DNA of 64,000 nucleotides from Chthonomonadaceae bacterium (GCA_015709495.1 CP054189.1:186001-250000); one strand, 5' to 3'; counted from the first letter of the stretch, positions 26,664-35,861 are shown. The notes: generated by a model from the sequence alone, not told the origin. Made by a program: numbers and translations.

Positions 26664-27875
26664 TTATTTCACCAAATTCTGCGCTTCGAAGATCGGAAGC
26701 ATGACCGAAAGCACCACAAATCCGACGAATACGCCCATGACGACGACGATGAGCGGCTCGAACATGGCCGTCATCCGCCGGACGCCTGTATCGACCTCAA
26801 AATCTAAGCTGTCGGCGACCCTCGACAGCATTGTGGGGAGGTCCCCGGTCTCTTCGCCGATCGCCACCATGTGGGTCAGCACCGGGGGAAAGGCGCCGGT
26901 CGAAGACATCGCGTGGTGGAGGGCCTCGCCGTCCCGAACTTGAGTCGCTACGTCGTCGGCCACGCTCTGGATGAGTCTATTGCCCGAGGCCATGCCCGAA
27001 AGCCTAAGCGACTCCAAGATCGGCACTCCGCCATAAATCAACGTCGATAAGACGCGAGAAAACCGTGAAATCACGGCCTTCCCTACGATCTTTCCGGCCG
27101 CCGGAAGCCTCAGTAGCACGCGGTCTCTCATGATCGCCCCCTGTTCCGAGAGTACCGCCGCCCGATAAAACACGAACGCGCCGACAACGACGCCTACGAT
27201 GAGCATCCAGTTCGCCGACAAGAAGTCCGTGAAATCCAACAGCAGCCGCGTGCTGGCCGGGAGGTCGGTCCCCAAGTCCTTGAAAACAACCGAAAGCCGG
27301 GGCAACACGAAGGTCAGCAGGAACACGATCACGCCCGCCGCGACGGTGGTCAGGACGGCAGGATAGATCAGGGCAGAGACGATTTGGCTCCGGCGAGTGA
27401 CTTCGCGCTCTTGAAAGTCGGCCAAGCGAGCCGCAACCTCAGCGAACTGGCCGCTCGCCTCACCCGCTCTCAGGGTCTCGGTGAAGATGGGGGAGAAGAA
27501 CTTCGGGAACTTCGCGAGGGCTTGGGAGACCGGAAGGCCGCCGCGCACATCCTCGAGCGCTCCCTCGGCGACTCTCATCAGCGCCGGGCTTTCCGATTGC
27601 TCGCCCACCACCTGGATCGCGCGGTCGAGCGGTAGCCCCGCAGCGGCAAGGTCCGCCAGTCGCCGCGTGAACAGCGCCAAGTCGGCTCGGCTCGCCCTTC
27701 CGGTGATCGCGCGTGGCGCGTCGGGGTGGGTCGGAGCCGACGATTCGCGCAGGTCGAGTACGAATCGGCCCTCGGCAAGGATCGACGAAATCGCGCCGTT
27801 CCGGTCGGGAGCCGTGATCGTGCCCGACACCTTCTTCCCCGAAGGCTCGACCGCGACATAGGAGAACGTCGTCAC
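26664..27875 (-). CDS. gspF: Type II secretion inner-membrane platform protein GspF
   Basis: A 403-residue polytopic protein. The N-terminal SYVAVEPSGKKVSGTI is the conserved GspF opening. Two repeated GspF domains each carry helices and the phrases LAALTRRLADL-like FTRRLADLAAAGLPL and LSTLIYGGVPILESLRL. It closes with MFEPLIVVVMGVFVGFVVLSVMLPIF. It anchors the ATPase GspE to the pseudopilus assembly site. Start is a GTG at 27875. gspE ends 40 bases upstream. Confidence 0.95.
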   Translation of the reverse strand: MTTFSYVAVEPSGKKVSGTITAPDRNGAISSILAEGRFVLDLRESSAPTHPDAPRAITGRASRADLALFTRRLADLAAAGLPLDRAIQVVGEQSESPALMRVAEGALEDVRGGLPVSQALAKFPKFFSPIFTETLRAGEASGQFAEVAARLADFQEREVTRRSQIVSALIYPAVLTTVAAGVIVFLLTFVLPRLSVVFKDLGTDLPASTRLLLDFTDFLSANWMLIVGVVVGAFVFYRAAVLSEQGAIMRDRVLLRLPAAGKIVGKAVISRFSRVLSTLIYGGVPILESLRLSGMASGNRLIQSVADDVATQVRDGEALHHAMSSTGAFPPVLTHMVAIGEETGDLPTMLSRVADSLDFEVDTGVRRMTAMFEPLIVVVMGVFVGFVVLSVMLPIFEAQNLVK

Positions 27876-27915
27876 CGACGCTCACCACCCTGTTCGAACC
27901 GCAACGCGCCCCTCC

Positions 27916-29502
27916 TCAAAACTCCTCTCTCTGGCAGACCCGAAGGACTTCCTCGGGCGTCGTTCGTCCATCGAGGACCGCCAGCTTGCCGTCCCCAAGC
28001 AACGTCCTCATGCCTTGGTTCTTCACCGCATAGTCTTTGATCACGCTCGAAGAAGCGTGTTCGACGGTCATGCGCCGCACGGGTTCGTCAACCACCAAGA
28101 GTTCGAAGACGCCCTGCCGACCCCGAAAGCCGCTTCCGCTGCACTTATCGCAACCCTTTCCCCGCATGAGCTTCGCCGACGCCGCTTCCTTATCGGAGAT
28201 GCCGACCGCTCGCAGAGCCTCCGGCTTTTCTTCGGATGGCTCCGAACAGTGGGGACAGTTCCGGCGGACGAGCCGTTGGGCCAGAACGCCGATCATCGAA
28301 CTCGCCGCAAGGTAGGGCTCGACGCCCATATCGAGCAGCCGCGTGACCGCACCTGCGGCGTCGTTGGTGTGGAGCGTGCTGAACACGAGGTGGCCGGTCA
28401 GAGAGGCGTGAACCGCGATCTCGGCGGTTTCGTAGTCTCGAATCTCACCCACCATAATCACGTCGGGGTCCTGCCGGACGATGCTGCGAAGGCCATTGGC
28501 GAACGAAAGGCCGATGTTGGCGCGAACCTGAATCTGCCCGATGCCGGGGACCTGGTATTCGACCGGGTCTTCGATCGTCAGGATGTTCTTGGAGGGGGAA
28601 TAGATTTCTTGGAGGGCGGCATAGAGCGTCGTGCTCTTTCCCGAGCCGGTCGGTCCGGTGCTCAGGATGATCCCGTAGGGCATTTCGATCACGCGCCGGT
28701 AGCGCTCCAACTGGTCTTTCCGCATCCCAAGCTCTTCGAGCCCAAGCATCGCCGTGCCCTTATCGAGGATGCGCATCACGCCGCGCTCGCCAAACACCGT
28801 GGGCACGATCGAAACGCGAACGTCGATCGCCCTGCCTGCGATCGTGAGCTTGATGCGGCCGTCTTGCGGCAGCCGCCGCTCGGCGATGTTCATTTCCGCG
28901 AGGATTTTGATGCGGGAGATGAGCGCCGCGTGCATCCGTTTCGGAGGCTTCATTACGTCGCGGAGCATTCCATCGACGCGGTAGCGCACCTTCACCTCGC
29001 GCTCATAAGGTTCCACGTGAATGTCGCTCGCGCCGTCCCGAACGGCCTGTGCAAAGATGAGGTTCACCATCTGGACGACCGCGCTTTCGGCGGCCATCTT
29101 TTGGAGGTCCGCAAGATCGACGGTGTCATCGAATTCGGTGGGACCCGCCTCGTCGGAGTGCAGACCGGCCAGCATCCCTTCGAGGAACCTCTCCTCGATC
29201 CTGACGCGGAGGAAGCTGGGGTCGGCGCGAACCGGGCGCACCGGCATTCCCAACAGGATCCCAAGGTCGTCGACGGCGGCGAGAGAGGCCATCGAGGCGA
29301 CTGCGACGATGAGAATCCCCTCTTCGACGTACAACGGCAGAACCTGGTGCTTGAGCGCGAACTCGCCCGGCGCCTTGTCGACGGCCGCAGGGTCGATCTT
29401 GATCGCCTCAAGATCGACATAGACCAGACCGTTTCTGGGGTCGTCGAGCGTCTCGATCGCCCCGTTGGACAGTTGTGGGTTTTCAGGTTCGAAAGTACTC
29501 AT
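27916..29502 (-). CDS. gspE: Type II secretion ATPase GspE
   Basis: 528 residues. An MshE-type N-terminal domain (FALKHQVLPLYVEEGILIVAV) is followed by the secretion ATPase core: Walker A GPTGSGKST, Asp box IEDPVEYQVPGIGQ, Walker B DPDVIMVGEIRDYETAE and His box TGHLVFSTLHTNDA. A tetracysteine zinc site (CPHC and CDKC) lies near the C-terminus. It powers pseudopilus extension. The ATG at 29502 gives MSTFEPENPQ; an upstream in-frame extension reaches into the next gene's leader. It is the first gene of the operon, divergent from the exported protein at 29705. Confidence 0.95.
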   Translation of the reverse strand: MSTFEPENPQLSNGAIETLDDPRNGLVYVDLEAIKIDPAAVDKAPGEFALKHQVLPLYVEEGILIVAVASMASLAAVDDLGILLGMPVRPVRADPSFLRVRIEERFLEGMLAGLHSDEAGPTEFDDTVDLADLQKMAAESAVVQMVNLIFAQAVRDGASDIHVEPYEREVKVRYRVDGMLRDVMKPPKRMHAALISRIKILAEMNIAERRLPQDGRIKLTIAGRAIDVRVSIVPTVFGERGVMRILDKGTAMLGLEELGMRKDQLERYRRVIEMPYGIILSTGPTGSGKSTTLYAALQEIYSPSKNILTIEDPVEYQVPGIGQIQVRANIGLSFANGLRSIVRQDPDVIMVGEIRDYETAEIAVHASLTGHLVFSTLHTNDAAGAVTRLLDMGVEPYLAASSMIGVLAQRLVRRNCPHCSEPSEEKPEALRAVGISDKEAASAKLMRGKGCDKCSGSGFRGRQGVFELLVVDEPVRRMTVEHASSSVIKDYAVKNQGMRTLLGDGKLAVLDGRTTPEEVLRVCQREEF

Positions 29503-29704
29503 TCTCGTTGGGCCAGTTGTCGCCTCAAAGCAGTACGAAGAACTTCCGCAATTCCTCACCCATCCCATGAATTCGTGGGTCGAACGCCCGGTCGTTCCCT
29601 TTTTGCCTGCCAGCGTTCGGCACGAATCGGAGCTCAGACTCGCCGTAACGGGTCCATTCGGCGATACGTCCAGACAACGAGACGACCGGGCAAACGAGGG
29701 AAAG

Positions 29705-30220
29705 ATGCTGTTTCGAGTTCTGTTTTCGTCAATTCTTGCGGCGCTCGGCCTCAGTCAAGAGGTCGAAGTCAAGCCCTACATGACTCTTCGCGGCTCCGAC
29801 AGCAAGGTCGTGACGAGGGAGTACCGTCTCATCTCCTCTCATTCCGAATGGGACGCGCTTTGGCACAGGCACTCTGGGAAACTCGAAACCTCCGAGAAGC
29901 AACGCGGATTCCGAGTCGACTTCAAAGCCTACCGCGTGATCGCGATCTTCCAGGGCAAGGGGTGGAACTCGCGCGGCGTGGTCGGGACGCTCCACGAAAC
30001 AGACGGCGGATTGAGGCTTCGATTCGACGAACTGACCTACCAGACGTTTGGGCCTGACGGCGGCGGCGTGCGGGTTGCGGCGTACGGATTCTTCGTCGTT
30101 CCCAAGTCGTTCGACAGGGTGGTCTTGGAGGAAAACGTTCAGGGAATCATCGGCGATCCGCCCGTATGGAAACCCCGTGGCGCCTTGAGTTTACAGGCCG
30201 CCTCCATCATTCCAAAATAG
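29705..30220 (+). CDS. Exported protein of unknown function
   Basis: 171 residues with a signal peptide (RVLFSSILAALGLSQ) followed by a compact domain: REYRLISSHSEWDALWHRHSG, then FRVDFKAYRVIAIFQGKGWNSRG, then a C-terminal VRVAAYGFFVVPKSFDRVVLEENVQ. This layout (W-D-W, then VIAIFxGxxxNSRG) resembles small protease-complex or copper-binding exported domains, but no family is named with confidence. The ATG at 29705 was chosen over an upstream in-frame start since GAGGGA precedes it and it opens on the signal peptide. It starts the divergent transcript next to gspE. Confidence 0.7.
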   Translation: MLFRVLFSSILAALGLSQEVEVKPYMTLRGSDSKVVTREYRLISSHSEWDALWHRHSGKLETSEKQRGFRVDFKAYRVIAIFQGKGWNSRGVVGTLHETDGGLRLRFDELTYQTFGPDGGGVRVAAYGFFVVPKSFDRVVLEENVQGIIGDPPVWKPRGALSLQAASIIPK

Positions 30221-30305
30221 TCCACTTAGGCGGATCTGGTCCAAGAAAACGCCGATCTGCGCGAGACGGCCGTCTTATGAGTGATTCCACTCGGATGGGT
30301 GATCT

Positions 30306-31946
30306 ATGCTCACGTCAACGTTTCTCTTCGTCGTACTCGGAGTTCAAGCCATGCAAAACCCACAACAGCCCACGATGGGGCTTGGCGCCTTGGCCCGGCC
30401 GCAACCCGGCCGAAGCATGAGGTCTACCTCGACCTTTCGCGAAGGTCCCGATGGGAAGTATCTCCGCACAGCCAAGCCCAAAGGCGACCTCGAAGAAAAG
30501 AGCAACTACGACAACTTCCGGGTTCCGCCGGGCGAGACTCACACGTTGCTCGACGTCGAGGGACCGGGCGTAATCACCCACATCTGGATCACGTTTCTCG
30601 GCCCCGAACCTCAAGGATGGGCGCCGAACGGCTCCGCGTCGCACCAAGATATGCTGCTGAGAATCTACTGGGACGGGAACGAGAAACCCGCGGTCGAGGC
30701 CCCGGTCGGCGATTTCTTCGCAAACGCTTTTGGCAAAAGGAGCGAGGTGATCAGCCTACCGATCATCGTTGAGGACGGCGATTCCTACAACTCGTTCTGG
30801 CACATGCCGTTTCGCAAGTCTGCGCGCGTCGAAATCGTCAACCAAGGGGAGCAAAACATCAACCTGCTGTATTACAACATTGATTGGATCAAGTTGGACT
30901 CTCTCCCCCAAGATACGCCTTATTTCTATGCTCAGTACCGGCAGGAATACCCGGTCGAACAAGGCAAAGATTACCTCGTTCTGGAAACAGAAGGCAAGGG
31001 CCACTTGGTCGGCGTCACTTTGGCCGTCCGCACCCGAAGTCCTTCGTGGTTTGGCGAAGGCGACGAAAAGATCTACATCGACGGCGAGGCCGAGCCCTCG
31101 ATTTGGGGTACCGGCACGGAGGATTACTTCCTTTCTGCATGGGGCCTCAAAACGACCAGCACTCCGTACTTCGGCGTGCCGTATTTCGATCAATGGGGCA
31201 TTGTCGGCGGGCACACGAGCGCGTATCGGTGGCACATCAACGACCCCATCGTGTTTCAAAAGGGCATCAAGGTGACCTTCGAGCACTTTGGGTGGATCTC
31301 TCCCGACGAGAACCCTGACTACAGGTCGATGAGTTGGAACGAGCGACAGGACGATTATTCGAGCGTTGCCTATTGGTATCAGGTCGGCCCTTCGACGTTT
31401 ACCGCAAGAGCGCCTTCGGGAGCGGAACGAAGGCTCCCGCATCTGGAGCGCATCGCGGCTTACGCAAGGGACGGCCACACGCACGGGGCAGGCTCATCGG
31501 CATCCCAGCAGCTTGACCTCTACCCTAAGCCTCAAGTTCTTTACAAGCCCGCTTCGATCGAGGGCGCCTGGATCGAGGTGCCCTTTGAAGTCAAGGTAAA
31601 GGAGCCTTTGCGTTTGCTGCTCAACCTGACTACCTCGTACGACTTCGGACGGTATCAGGCGTACCTGATTCCTCGGGGATCAGAGGATCGTCCAGGAGTC
31701 AAACTGGGGGGAGTAATCGATCTTTATTCCGCCGAGGTCAGAAATCGGGAGGTCCACCTGCTCGACTTCTGGCCGGACCCTGGCAAATACGTTCTTAGGC
31801 TGGAGTGCGTAGGGCGCAATCCGATGTCGGAGGGTTACTTCCTCGGCATCGAATCCGTTCTTCTCCGCGAGCGCCGGCCCAGGGTGCGAGAGATGGGACA
31901 CGATAAGGATAAGGACTGGCGCAAAGATCCGAAGCTGTATGGATAG
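30306..31946 (+). CDS. DUF2961 / GH172-type glycoside hydrolase-like protein
   Basis: 546 residues with an N-terminal signal peptide (MLTSTFLFVVLGVQA). The DUF2961 features are clear: GPGVITHIWITF, LLRIYWDGNEKPAVEAPVGDFFA, FWHMPFRKSARVEIVN, YFYAQYRQEYP, IWGTGTEDYFLSAWG and YRWHINDPIVFQKGIKVTFEH. DUF2961 proteins have been assigned to GH172, which includes D-arabinofuranosidase and difructose-anhydride synthase activities. The substrate here is unknown. A C-terminal beta-domain follows residue 400. With a GH127 enzyme at 58640-60565, furanoside degradation is suggested. Confidence is high for the family and low for the substrate. Confidence 0.9.
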   Translation: MLTSTFLFVVLGVQAMQNPQQPTMGLGALARPQPGRSMRSTSTFREGPDGKYLRTAKPKGDLEEKSNYDNFRVPPGETHTLLDVEGPGVITHIWITFLGPEPQGWAPNGSASHQDMLLRIYWDGNEKPAVEAPVGDFFANAFGKRSEVISLPIIVEDGDSYNSFWHMPFRKSARVEIVNQGEQNINLLYYNIDWIKLDSLPQDTPYFYAQYRQEYPVEQGKDYLVLETEGKGHLVGVTLAVRTRSPSWFGEGDEKIYIDGEAEPSIWGTGTEDYFLSAWGLKTTSTPYFGVPYFDQWGIVGGHTSAYRWHINDPIVFQKGIKVTFEHFGWISPDENPDYRSMSWNERQDDYSSVAYWYQVGPSTFTARAPSGAERRLPHLERIAAYARDGHTHGAGSSASQQLDLYPKPQVLYKPASIEGAWIEVPFEVKVKEPLRLLLNLTTSYDFGRYQAYLIPRGSEDRPGVKLGGVIDLYSAEVRNREVHLLDFWPDPGKYVLRLECVGRNPMSEGYFLGIESVLLRERRPRVREMGHDKDKDWRKDPKLYG

Positions 31947-32488
31947 AGATCGCCAGAGCCAGCCGCGACCGCACGCCCTAAGTGCGAGAACTCTTCCCGG
32001 AAACATCTGAGTGTCCCTGCAGTTGTCAGCGAGTTGAGCATCGAAAGGGGGCCGATCCCACAAGGCTTGTGGGGTGCCTCATCACGGCTTATCCGCGCGC
32101 ACTTGCCGACCGCCCTCCGTTCCTTCTCGGGAGGACCTGATGGACAAGAAGGGCAACAGCATGGTAACTGCAAACCAAAGCCCGCCGCGGCCTTGGAGGC
32201 CCAGACACTTACAATGACGGAATTGCCAAGACGATGCAGACCCCGTATTTTTACCAGTTTGCCCCCACCACCACCATAGCGATCGAGATTCTGTCCTATA
32301 CTGGGGAAGGTACCGACAGCCAACACCAGTTCTTTCTGCAATGTGACGATTGGCCCGTGCTACCGAGCAGGCGAAGGCGAAGGGAGCATGTTTTGGGCAA
32401 CAGCGAACAACCGTCGGAAGTAGCACGAGCCAACGAAACCCGTTTTGGGTCTCACCGTGGAACTCACGTACTCATTCCACTGGTGGTG
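31947..32488. other. Gene-poor stretch before the redox cassette
   Basis: About 540 bases with no convincing gene. An open frame from the ATG at 32234, with TACAAT 18 bases before it (32210-32215), joins the thioredoxin-like gene in frame but encodes an Arg-rich, unlikely-looking N-terminus. This may be an upstream extension or decayed sequence. Base composition is less GC-rich from here to about 34.5 kb. Confidence 0.4.
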
Positions 32489-32950
32489 ATGTACACCCTT
32501 ATGCGAGTAAACGCGGCGACTGTTGTACCGCGACTTCAAGAAACCTACCGTCCAAAGGATCCTCCGATGCCTGCGCTGATGTCGACCGTCAACGACATCT
32601 CCATTGGAACGCCAGCTCTCCCGGAACTCGCAGAATTCGGCTTTCCGCTGAAAGTAGTGGTGCATATCGATTGCCTGAGTTGCACGACTCGGCCGCTCGA
32701 ACCCATCCGAGACCTGTTCCGACGTAACGACATCCTCAATGTCGTCGCTTCGGAAGATTACGACGTTTATACGTCCTTCGCTGCCGAGAATCCAACTTCG
32801 AAGGTCTTGTTTTCGACACCGGCGTTCGCAAAACGCGTGAATGCGGCGTTCGGACCGCGAGTTTATGTGTATGATGCAAACGGGCGACTCCAATACCTTC
32901 AAAGAGTCCCCTCCGACGTAGGAACCGTCCTCGATGAAAGCAACCGCTAA
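32489..32950 (+). CDS. Thioredoxin-like protein with a CLSC motif
   Basis: About 153 residues from the ATG at 32489; GTGs at 32483 and 32486 or the ATG at 32234 could be the true start. The N-terminal part LIPLVVMYTLMRVNAATVVPR spans the start and looks like a membrane anchor. The core is thioredoxin-like: PLKVVVHIDCLSCTTRPLEPI, with a CxxC pair, and RVYVYDANGRLQYLQRVPSD, the usual late strand-turn of TlpA/redoxin proteins. It probably reduces or oxidises cysteines outside the cytoplasm. It overlaps the next membrane gene by 17 bases. It is the first gene of a four-gene cassette. Confidence 0.6.
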   Translation: MYTLMRVNAATVVPRLQETYRPKDPPMPALMSTVNDISIGTPALPELAEFGFPLKVVVHIDCLSCTTRPLEPIRDLFRRNDILNVVASEDYDVYTSFAAENPTSKVLFSTPAFAKRVNAAFGPRVYVYDANGRLQYLQRVPSDVGTVLDESNR

Positions 32951-33551
32951 CCGTCGAATCAGTGACCGCGTTGCAGGATCAATACCCGCCGGACTGGCTG
33001 CCGCGCTTGTCGTTGGACCCGTTACGTTGTTGACGATCGCAGAATGCCTCTTTCGCGACCTGCATCGCTTCATTCTAGCTCAAGGCCCTGGTATGTCTGG
33101 CTACCTGATTTGGCTGCCAGTTGTCCTTACTACGCTCCTAGTTGGCTCCATTACCATGGTCTCCTTCCAGTTCGGTCGCGACGGATACCTTTCCATTGCC
33201 GCCGGTTATGCGATAGCCGCAGTCGCGGTGACCCACTCGCGAGGATCTCACATTTGGCCAGGACTCTTTGATTTCTCAACGCTTAGCGCTGGGCCCATAC
33301 TCTTAGCCACAGGTCTAAGCATCCTTCTGGGAGCTACCGGAGCCGTGATCTTTAGGGTTCGCCCAGGTCTTCGCGCTACAACCCTCCTCACGCTATTCCT
33401 TGCGGTACTGGCCGTCGCATGGACTTGGATACACCACTTGACGGACGGGGGCCCCTACAGCGCATTTGTCTACTCCCGCCACATCATAATGAGCATTGCG
33501 TTCGCGTTGTCCGCAGGAACCTTTCTGGCTACGAAGGAGGATTTCGAATGA
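32934..33551 (+). CDS. Polytopic membrane protein of unknown function
   Basis: 205 residues with about six predicted membrane segments (GLAAALVVGPVTLLTIAE; LIWLPVVLTTLLVGSITMV; LSIAAGYAIAAVAV; ILLATGLSILLGATGAVIF; TLLTLFLAVLAVAWTWI; IIMSIAFALSAGTFLA). No family is recognised. Its ATG is inside the end of the thioredoxin-like gene and its stop overlaps the prepilin start (ATGA), so the three are one transcript. A role as electron-supplying or scaffold partner is conceivable but unsupported by cysteines: only one is present. Confidence 0.7.
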   Translation: MKATANRRISDRVAGSIPAGLAAALVVGPVTLLTIAECLFRDLHRFILAQGPGMSGYLIWLPVVLTTLLVGSITMVSFQFGRDGYLSIAAGYAIAAVAVTHSRGSHIWPGLFDFSTLSAGPILLATGLSILLGATGAVIFRVRPGLRATTLLTLFLAVLAVAWTWIHHLTDGGPYSAFVYSRHIIMSIAFALSAGTFLATKEDFE

Positions 33552-34081
33552 AGCGCAAACTATCGGGTTTTACGATTGTCGAGGTTATGGTGGTCGTCGC
33601 TATTATTGCGATTCTCGTGACTATTCTGATGCCGGTTTTGCAGGGGGCTAGGAAATCTTCGAGCAAGGTTGTTTGCGCGAGCAATATGCATCAGATATAC
33701 GCGGCGATGAAGCTGTACGAAGCGGATTATGGCGACTACCCTCCTGGCTCCGTAGTCTGGCCCGCGTTCCAACCCTATTATCCTACGGTCCTAATCTGTC
33801 CTGCTGGTACTCTCTCACCACGAGGCGAATTTGACTACATAATGGCAGGCAACCCGCTTGACTTGCTTCCGGGATACAACGAGGCTCTTCGAGAATGCAA
33901 GTACATTCGGGGTGGGCTGTTTCCGGTCGTGCGTGACCACAATCACATGGTCAAAACGAATGCCATGCACCCAGAGTCTTGGCTTTATCTCGTCAGAGAG
34001 AACGGGGCATTCTCAGTGGTAAGACCAAAGCTGCTGGATGGTCCCTGTAAGTCTATAGTAGGTTTTGACAGCAACTTATAG
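33548..34081 (+). CDS. Lone type IV prepilin-like protein
   Basis: 177 residues. MKRKLSGFTIVEVMVVVAII is a prepilin signature (cleavage after Gly7, Glu12 at +5). After the hydrophobic helix, GARKSSSKVVCASNMHQIYAAMKLYEADYGDYPPG matches the pseudopilin/DUF1559-like head common in planctomycete and armatimonad prepilins. A strong AAGGAGG (33534-33540) precedes the ATG at 33548. The globular part is short and lacks the GspG calcium loop. It is not part of the type II secretion operon and may depend on its machinery. Confidence 0.85.
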   Translation: MKRKLSGFTIVEVMVVVAIIAILVTILMPVLQGARKSSSKVVCASNMHQIYAAMKLYEADYGDYPPGSVVWPAFQPYYPTVLICPAGTLSPRGEFDYIMAGNPLDLLPGYNEALRECKYIRGGLFPVVRDHNHMVKTNAMHPESWLYLVRENGAFSVVRPKLLDGPCKSIVGFDSNL

Positions 34082-34095
34082 ATAGGAGACAGAAG

Positions 34096-34452
34096 ATGAA
34101 AGTAAACAAAAGCGCATACGTGACGATTGTTGCGTTCGGAGCCTTCGTGTTTGCGAGTGCTCTGCCATTCTGCAAGTACGATGATCCGATTGTATCTTAT
34201 GGTGGAGTATCTGCGACATGCCGGCAAATCACCACCTCCCCTCCCCCAGGCTCAGTTCCGCTTGCGAATTGTACGTACCAGTGGTGCAATCTGGAGTGGC
34301 CGTGTAGTCAGACAAAGCAGGTAATGTCCCGAATTAAGGACATTTACTATCATCCGTCGATCAGTCCACACTTGTTTGTAGGCAACGTTACTGACGTTGC
34401 GGAAAGTGGATGGTGCTGCAACTGCGTCATGCCTCCCGTTACTCCTTTGTAG
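34096..34452 (+). CDS. Cysteine-rich exported protein
   Basis: 118 residues with a signal peptide (TIVAFGAFVFASALPFC) and eight cysteines: Cys26, 42, 59, 64, 70, 107, 108 and 110, the last three in WCCNCVMPP. No family is recognised. The even number and spacing suggest a small disulfide-stabilised or metal-binding exported protein. TAGGAGA lies 9 bases before the ATG at 34096. It ends the cassette with the thioredoxin-like, membrane and prepilin genes. It is followed by 200 bases and then the insertion sequence. Confidence 0.65.
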   Translation: MKVNKSAYVTIVAFGAFVFASALPFCKYDDPIVSYGGVSATCRQITTSPPPGSVPLANCTYQWCNLEWPCSQTKQVMSRIKDIYYHPSISPHLFVGNVTDVAESGWCCNCVMPPVTPL

Positions 34453-34628
34453 CACTGGTACCTCCAGCTTTCTCGGACCGGTCCGTTAGCCTTTTGAACT
34501 CCGAATGCTTTCGGGAAGGCTTATAGCCCCAGTTGAGCGTCTAATGGCGTCGGTACCGGATTGCAGCTCTGACTAATGGAGGGTTGATCCTTCGGTGCGC
34601 CCGAGTTTCCTGACCGCTCCAAGAGGGC

Positions 34629-35861
34629 TCAAAGAGGCCTCGCGCTGAGAAGTGTTTTGGCTCCTCGCTGTTTGGTGTGGGTAGCGGGTCGTAGCTTTCC
34701 GTGCAGCAGGTAGCTCATGGCGATGAGGTTTTGAGGGTTGCTGTAGCCTCGCGCTTTGTTTTTGGCTGCCTGCAGAACGCTGTGGAGGCCTTCCAGGAAT
34801 CCGTTGGAGATTCGGGTTTCGAACCACCTCAAGATCTTGTCCGCCGCATTGAAGAAGGTGACGGCGACCTCGACGACGGCGTGGATATCTGAGGCGAGGG
34901 CCATGCCGATCCACTCGTAGAATGCGGTCTGCGCCTGGCATCTGGGGACTTTGAAGAGTTCCTGGAAAGCCAGTCTGAGACCGTAGGCTTTTCCGGTGAG
35001 GGGAAAGGCGTTCTCTTCCAGAAGCTCTTGGAGGCTCAGCTTCTCTTTCTCTGAGAGGTTGGTTGGGTTCTTGAGCCAGAGCCAGCGGGTTCGTTTGAAC
35101 TTCGTCGCCTTCTTGGTTTCGGCTTTTCTCGTTTCATCGACCGCCCTTGTCAGAAGGGCCACAAGGTGGTAGCGGTCGAGCGTCACGCTTGCTTGGGGGA
35201 AGGCCTGCGCGATGCCGCCAAGGAACGCCGGTCCCATGTCGCAGGTGAAGGCCTGCACCTTGGCGGGGTCCGCGCCTTTGGCCTTGAGGAACGCTTTGAA
35301 CTCGAAAAGGGCAGAACCGCTTCTCCCCTGGCAGGCATACAGAACGCGCCGGGCATCCAAGTCCACGAAGACCGTGATGTAGTCGTGGCCGCGCCTTGCC
35401 GCCGTCTCGTCCACCCCGATCCTTGTCGGCTGGCCGATGCCCAGGGCGTCTCGGGTTCGCTTCACGTATTGATGGATGAGCCGCCAGAGCCGGGTGTCAG
35501 ACAGTCTCAGGAGCCTGGCCGCCGGCGCCACAGGCATCTGGGAAACGAGCTCGATCGCATGCGCTTCAAAGTCCATCGTGAAGCCGCTGCCCGCATGGGC
35601 CCAGGGAACCTGAACCGTGGCCACCTTCCCGTCCTTGCCGATGACCCGAGGCACCCTGGCATGAATGAAGCACGGATACTTGAAGAAGTTTAGGTGCCGC
35701 CACTTCCGCTCGGAAGTGTCGTGAACCTCAAGCCCGCCAAACCTGGCCCCGCGTTCAAAGTCCACCTTGATGTGAACCTCACCGTCAATGAACTCGATGT
35801 CCACGATCTTCCAAGGGGGCGTTAGCCCAAGGCCAAGAGCAAATAACTCGGTCGGTTGCAT
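34629..35861 (-). CDS. ISL3-family transposase
   Basis: 410 residues. DDE-type catalytic residues are visible: RIGVDETAARRGHDYITVFVD, TCDMGPAFLGGIAQAFPQA and the Glu region NGFLEGLHSVLQAAKNK, with the DRYHLVALLTRAVDE helix. An N-terminal zinc-binding-like region and a helix-turn-helix (RLLRLSDTRLWRLIHQYVK) precede it. The ATG at 35861 follows a TAATCT box by 6 bases. The reading frame leaves the element at 34659 without a stop and ends at 34629-34631, so the last nine residues (KTLLSARPL) are encoded by the target duplication and flank. Confidence 0.95.
   Translation of the reverse strand: MQPTELFALGLGLTPPWKIVDIEFIDGEVHIKVDFERGARFGGLEVHDTSERKWRHLNFFKYPCFIHARVPRVIGKDGKVATVQVPWAHAGSGFTMDFEAHAIELVSQMPVAPAARLLRLSDTRLWRLIHQYVKRTRDALGIGQPTRIGVDETAARRGHDYITVFVDLDARRVLYACQGRSGSALFEFKAFLKAKGADPAKVQAFTCDMGPAFLGGIAQAFPQASVTLDRYHLVALLTRAVDETRKAETKKATKFKRTRWLWLKNPTNLSEKEKLSLQELLEENAFPLTGKAYGLRLAFQELFKVPRCQAQTAFYEWIGMALASDIHAVVEVAVTFFNAADKILRWFETRISNGFLEGLHSVLQAAKNKARGYSNPQNLIAMSYLLHGKLRPATHTKQRGAKTLLSARPL
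34659..34682 (+). repeat. Left terminal inverted repeat of the ISL3 element
   Basis: 24 bases starting GGCTCCTCGCTG, perfect complement of the right end. It also codes for transposase residues THTKQRGA in the last codons inside the element. Confidence 0.95.

Noticed and set aside
32034-32279. Short open frame in the stretch after the GH172-like gene
   Set aside because: Proline- and arginine-rich, no ribosome site or recognised motif; treated as non-coding.
34474-34485. Perfect palindrome CGGACCGGTCCG near the cysteine-rich gene
   Set aside because: Too short and without a loop or T-run to call a terminator; could be a protein site or chance.
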